64,000 nucleotides of DNA from Seohaeicola saemankumensis (GTDB lineage Bacteria > Pseudomonadota > Alphaproteobacteria > Rhodobacterales > Rhodobacteraceae): positions 1 to 64,000 of the forward strand of contig NZ_JAINWI010000005.1 in NCBI RefSeq assembly GCF_021021435.1, in the 5' to 3' direction. Shown here piece after piece: positions 61,100 to 64,000 of the stretch (position 1 is its first letter; every line of letters starts with the position of its first letter). Under the pieces are notes generated by a model. It ran no database searches. It had not been told where the DNA came from and saw nothing but the letters and a program-made list of their open reading frames with translations. The translations under genes were made by a program, and so were the position numbers.

Positions 61100-61489
61100 C
61101 TACGCGGGTTTGGCCATGCCGGACCATGCCTCGCGCAAGCTGCGGATGAATTGCGCGGCCTGCGTCAACCCTGCATCCGACCCTGCTTCGTTGCGGAATG
61201 CGCTGATCAGGTGCTGCCTGCAATATTCATAGACCTGAAACAGGGCAGGGGCGATCTCGCCGCCGCGCTCGAAATCAAGGCTGCTTTGCAGCAGGTAGAT
61301 TGAGGACATCGCCTTGGTCATGGCGGAAGATGACAAAGGCCGTGAAGCCTCAGCAGCGACACTCAGCGTTTCCAGCGCTGCCTGCAGTTCCGTTAGGGCC
61401 ACCCCGATCACCGCATGGGCATCATCGGGGATATTCTGATCGGCCTGCTCGGCGCGGCGATAAGATTTCTGGGCAAGCTGAAGGCTCAT
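61100..61489 (-). CDS. fliS: Flagellin export chaperone FliS
   Basis: A 129-aa helical protein. The conserved segment 'MSSIYLLQSSLDFERGGEIA' followed by 'LFQVYEYCRQHLISA' identifies FliS, which binds the C-terminus of flagellin before export. It stands apart from fliD and fliC but has its own sigma-28-like promoter and terminator, so it is an independent filament-class gene. Confidence 0.9.
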   Translation of the reverse strand: MSLQLAQKSYRRAEQADQNIPDDAHAVIGVALTELQAALETLSVAAEASRPLSSSAMTKAMSSIYLLQSSLDFERGGEIAPALFQVYEYCRQHLISAFRNEAGSDAGLTQAAQFIRSLREAWSGMAKPA

Positions 61490-61534
61490 GTCATCCTCTG
61501 TTTTTCAGGTGCGGCTCTTGCCGCTTATTCTGAA

Positions 61535-61561
61535 TTAACGGTCGGATGCGAATTTAATTTA
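61535..61561 (-). promoter_or_regulatory. Sigma-28 promoter of fliS
   Basis: The minus strand reads TAAA-N15-ACCGTTAA, about 46 bases before the fliS ATG, in the gap after the LuxR-type regulator. Confidence 0.78.
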
Positions 61562-61585
61562 CATCTGCGTCACAAACTTGGCCCG

Positions 61586-62290
61586 TCAGGCAATCCCCAG
61601 ATCACGCGCAAGCACGACAGCATGGGTGCGGTTTTGCGCACCCAATTTGCGGCAGATGGCGGTGACATGCATCTTTACCGTGGGTTCCGCCAGATCAAGT
61701 TCGTTGGCGATCTCCTTGTTGGCCTTGCCTTCGGCTAGATAGGTTAGCACTTCCATTTCCTTGTCGCTCAACTGGCCGTTCCGCAGGGCAGGTTGCGGTT
61801 GTGACTGCGCGCTGATCAACTCCAGCGGCAGGTAACGCTCGCCCGAGTTGATGAACTGGATCGCATTCGCAAGACTGCGGGCCGGCGTCGTCTTTAGGAT
61901 GACGCCGGCAGCACCTGCGCCCATGATTTCTTGCAGCATCCGTGGCGTCGGGTTCGACGTGATGATCGCGACGGGGTTGCCCTCATTCAACCGCAATGCG
62001 CGTTTGAGTCCGGCAATACCGTTCATGCCAGGCATGTTCAGATCCAGCAACACAACGTCGAACGGGCCTTCCTTCTGGATAACCAGGGCCGCTTCATCGA
62101 AGGAATCCGATGTAGTGACATCCATCCCTGCCGAATCTGACAGGAACATGGCAAATACATCAAGGATCATCCGATGGTCATCAGCCAGCAAGACCCGCAA
62201 GCGCGCTGGCGAGGCGCTGTTGTTGGACCTGCCATTCTCCAGATCCGCGCGTGCGGTGTCCCGCATTGTGTTGCTCATACGACTGTTCAT
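61586..62290 (-). CDS. LuxR/NarL-type response regulator
   Basis: A 234-aa two-domain regulator. After a flexible N-terminus (about 30 residues) comes a receiver domain with ADDH (36-39) and acceptor Asp83 (LLDLNMPG). The LuxR helix-turn-helix is 'LAEGKANKEIANELDLAEPT' then 'VKMHVTAICRKLG'. The start at 62290 has GGAG 8 bases upstream. No cognate kinase is adjacent. Its position at the edge of the flagellar island suggests, but does not prove, control of motility or of the switch between lifestyles. Confidence 0.88.
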   Translation of the reverse strand: MNSRMSNTMRDTARADLENGRSNNSASPARLRVLLADDHRMILDVFAMFLSDSAGMDVTTSDSFDEAALVIQKEGPFDVVLLDLNMPGMNGIAGLKRALRLNEGNPVAIITSNPTPRMLQEIMGAGAAGVILKTTPARSLANAIQFINSGERYLPLELISAQSQPQPALRNGQLSDKEMEVLTYLAEGKANKEIANELDLAEPTVKMHVTAICRKLGAQNRTHAVVLARDLGIA

Positions 62291-62949
62291 ATTGTGGCTC
62301 CTTCCAGCGCAGGACTGACCCGAAAATATGCCGTGACGCCTAAGAAAAAGCACGGACCATCGCCAGTAAGGCGGTCGTCGCCAAACTGGTTAATGGTCTT
62401 CATATTATGCAAGGATTTTTGGCAATTTTGTCCGGATGACCGGACTGTTCGGACAATTACCCAATTGCAGTCAATCATTTCTTTACCCAGTACTAAGAGA
62501 GTTACTCATACTATTGTCAGCAAATAGTGGCGACATTTTGATCAGTCCACGGTTCGAACGTATGGCATTATTGTCTTTTGATACCTGCCCATCTGAAAGG
62601 CAGGTCTATGCGGTCAATTTGAAGCTGTTTCCTTCCGAAAAACCCTTTGAGTCCGTGAGTGTTTACTTTTCAGCGGACTCTTTGTCCGCCATCGACGCTT
62701 GCGAGCCACGTGCTTGCGGTGGCTGTCCGACATCACCTGAGCCGTTTGCAAGATCCGGACCGTTCAGACGGCGCACGACCGAGCAGATTGGCAAGTCTTC
62801 ACCTTCTTGCACTCCGACAGGAAAACCGCGGCAGGGATGTTCTCTAACAATGGAAGTACTCTGTTCACAAACTGCCTAAATTTTACCAGTTGATAAAAAA
62901 TAGAATCGTGGAATACTGATCCTAACAAGAGACAACAGGAGAGGTTGGG
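62291..62949. other. Gap without a confident gene
   Basis: About 660 bases. The composition is more AT-rich from about 62390 to 62600. A 147-codon open frame at 62436-62879 (plus) has no Shine-Dalgarno, odd residue use (many Cys, Ser, Pro, Arg) and no recognisable domain, so it is not called. The region should hold the promoters of the regulator and of preT, and it marks the outer border of the island. Confidence 0.5.
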
Positions 62950-64000
62950 ATGACTGGTAAAGCGCTGGCCGAAGGTATTGTGACAGGGCGGCTTGATCCG
63001 TCTGCATATGCCGATCACTTTTCAGACCTGCACCCGCCGCTTGACGATCACGAGGCGCTGGTCGCCGCTGATCGTTGCTACTTCTGCCATGATGCGCCTT
63101 GCATCACTGCCTGTCCGACCGATATCGACATTCCGCTCTTTATTCGCCAGATCGCAACCGGCACGCCCGAGGCTGCGGCGAAAACCATTTTCGAGCAGAA
63201 CATCCTCGGAGGGATGTGTGCGCGCGTCTGCCCCACGGAAACCTTGTGCGAGCAGGCCTGCGTGCGCGAGAAAGCCGAAGGCAAGCCTGTCCTGATCGGC
63301 CAATTACAGCGCTACGCGACCGATAGGATGATGACCAAGGACATGCATCCGTTCAGCCGCGCCGCAGCCACCGGCAAGCATGTCGCGGTAGTTGGTGCTG
63401 GTCCCGCAGGTCTGGCCTGCGCGCACCGCCTTGCGATGTTGGGGCATGATGTCAGCGTATTCGATGCCCGCCCCAAGCCTGGCGGCCTGAACGAATATGG
63501 CATTGCCGCCTATAAATCGGTGGATGGTTTCGCCGAGGCCGAGGTGGACTGGCTTTTGAAGATTGGCGGTATCACCATCAAGACCGACGCGGCTTTGGGC
63601 CGTGATCTGACCCTGACGGAATTGCAGGCCGACCATGACGCGGTATTCCTCGGTCTGGGTCTTGGCGGCGTCAATGCTCTGGGTGTCACAGGCGACGACA
63701 AATCAGGTGTGCTGGATGCGGTCGATTTCATCGCCGATCTACGGCAGGCCGAAGACCTTTCGCAGCTTCCCGTGGGACGCGAAGTTGTAGTCATCGGTGG
63801 CGGTATGACGGCGGTGGACGCTGCCGTGCAGGCAAAGCTGCTGGGCGCGCTGAATGTGAGCCTTGTCTATCGTCGGGGACGCGAGCGCATGAATGCCAGT
63901 AAGTTCGAGCAGGATCTGGCCGCCTCCAAGGGTGTGCGGATCATCACCAACGCCAGCCCCGTCGCGGTGCATGGCAACGGTGCGGTGCGCGAGATCGAGT
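62950..64000 (+). CDS. preT: Dihydropyrimidine dehydrogenase subunit PreT-like (partial)
   Basis: The first 350 residues of an iron-sulfur flavoprotein; the gene runs past the window end. The N-terminal cysteine cluster 'CYFCHDAPCITACPTDIDIP' (about 38-57) and a second set 'CARVCPTETLCEQACV' (about 91-106) form the Fe-S region of the glutamate-synthase small-subunit family. The FAD site is VGAGPAGLACAHRL (about 142-155) and the NAD(P) site is GGGMTAVDAA. With PreA it reduces uracil and thymine in pyrimidine breakdown. A related glutamate-synthase-like oxidoreductase cannot be fully excluded. An AGGAGAGG Shine-Dalgarno precedes the ATG. Confidence 0.85.
   Translation, partial: MTGKALAEGIVTGRLDPSAYADHFSDLHPPLDDHEALVAADRCYFCHDAPCITACPTDIDIPLFIRQIATGTPEAAAKTIFEQNILGGMCARVCPTETLCEQACVREKAEGKPVLIGQLQRYATDRMMTKDMHPFSRAAATGKHVAVVGAGPAGLACAHRLAMLGHDVSVFDARPKPGGLNEYGIAAYKSVDGFAEAEVDWLLKIGGITIKTDAALGRDLTLTELQADHDAVFLGLGLGGVNALGVTGDDKSGVLDAVDFIADLRQAEDLSQLPVGREVVVIGGGMTAVDAAVQAKLLGALNVSLVYRRGRERMNASKFEQDLAASKGVRIITNASPVAVHGNGAVREIE

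Noticed and set aside
62436-62879. 147-codon open frame on the plus strand
   Set aside because: No Shine-Dalgarno, unusual residue use with many Cys/Ser/Arg/Pro, and no domain; it lies in an AT-rich regulatory gap.
1-64000. Insertion sequences, phage genes, tRNA, rRNA or CRISPR
   Set aside because: No transposase, integrase, regularly spaced repeat or tRNA cloverleaf was recognised on either strand by reading; an automated scan could not be run.

Overview
The window comes from an alphaproteobacterium of the Rhodobacterales (Rhodobacteraceae). It is almost entirely one large flagellar and chemotaxis island, about 4.0 to 62.3 kb. Gene content and order match the Fla1-type flagellum and the third chemotaxis operon (cheOp3) of Rhodobacter (Cereibacter) sphaeroides, as I remember them. 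The shared traits are: a dedicated sigma-54 (RpoN); two enhancer-binding proteins, FleQ with a DNA-binding helix-turn-helix and FleT without one; FliA and FlgM; an SltF lytic transglycosylase replacing the enzymatic half of FlgJ; a very large FlgK; FlgP/FlgT-like outer-ring proteins; and an unusual split CheA3/CheA4 kinase pair with a ParA-like cluster-positioning protein. Base composition looks moderately GC-rich by eye (not computed), with no sharp breaks inside the island.

Layout. 0.2-3.6 kb: a small exported molybdopterin-domain-like protein without cysteine, a hybrid histidine kinase, and a tiny pilin-like membrane protein. 4.0-16.2 kb: a divergent orphan gene, then flgBCDEF and flgGHIJKL (rod, hook, rings, hook-filament junction). 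16.3-22.3 kb: sltF, a GAF-like unknown, then fliA-flhF-flhA on the minus strand. 22.5-25.7 kb: flgP-flgT-flgA-flgM and a DUF2802-like gene. 25.9-34.7 kb: a Sel1-like protein, fleQ, fliD, motB-motA, fliC, rpoN. 34.8-43.2 kb (minus): fliK-L-M-N-O-P-Q-R-flhB and three small membrane-protein genes. 43.3-50.2 kb (minus): fleT-fliE-F-G-H-I-J. 50.5-60.95 kb: an unknown gene, then cheA4-cheR3-cheB2-cheW4-ppfA-tlpT-cheY6-cheA3. 61.1-62.3 kb (minus): fliS and a LuxR-type response regulator. 62.95 kb to the end: the start of preT, outside the flagellar theme.

Regulation can be read from the sequence. I find eleven good and one weak -24/-12 (sigma-54) promoters in front of flgB, the divergent 141-aa gene, flgG, sltF, the GAF-like gene (weak), flhA, flgP, motA, fliO, fliK, fleT and cheA4. 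Five sigma-28-like promoters share a TAAA/TAAC box, 14-15 bases, then a (G/A)CCGTT-like box, in front of flgM (inside flgA), fliD, fliC, fliS and, more weakly, the unknown gene before cheA4. This fits a hierarchy in which FleQ with RpoN starts fleT and the basal body, and FliA (held by FlgM until hook completion) turns on filament genes. The chemotaxis operon appears directly sigma-54 dependent. A palindrome CCATCC-N4-GGATGG occurs near sltF and fleQ, with half-sites upstream of fleT, and is a candidate FleQ operator.

No tRNA, rRNA, CRISPR array, insertion sequence or phage gene was seen.
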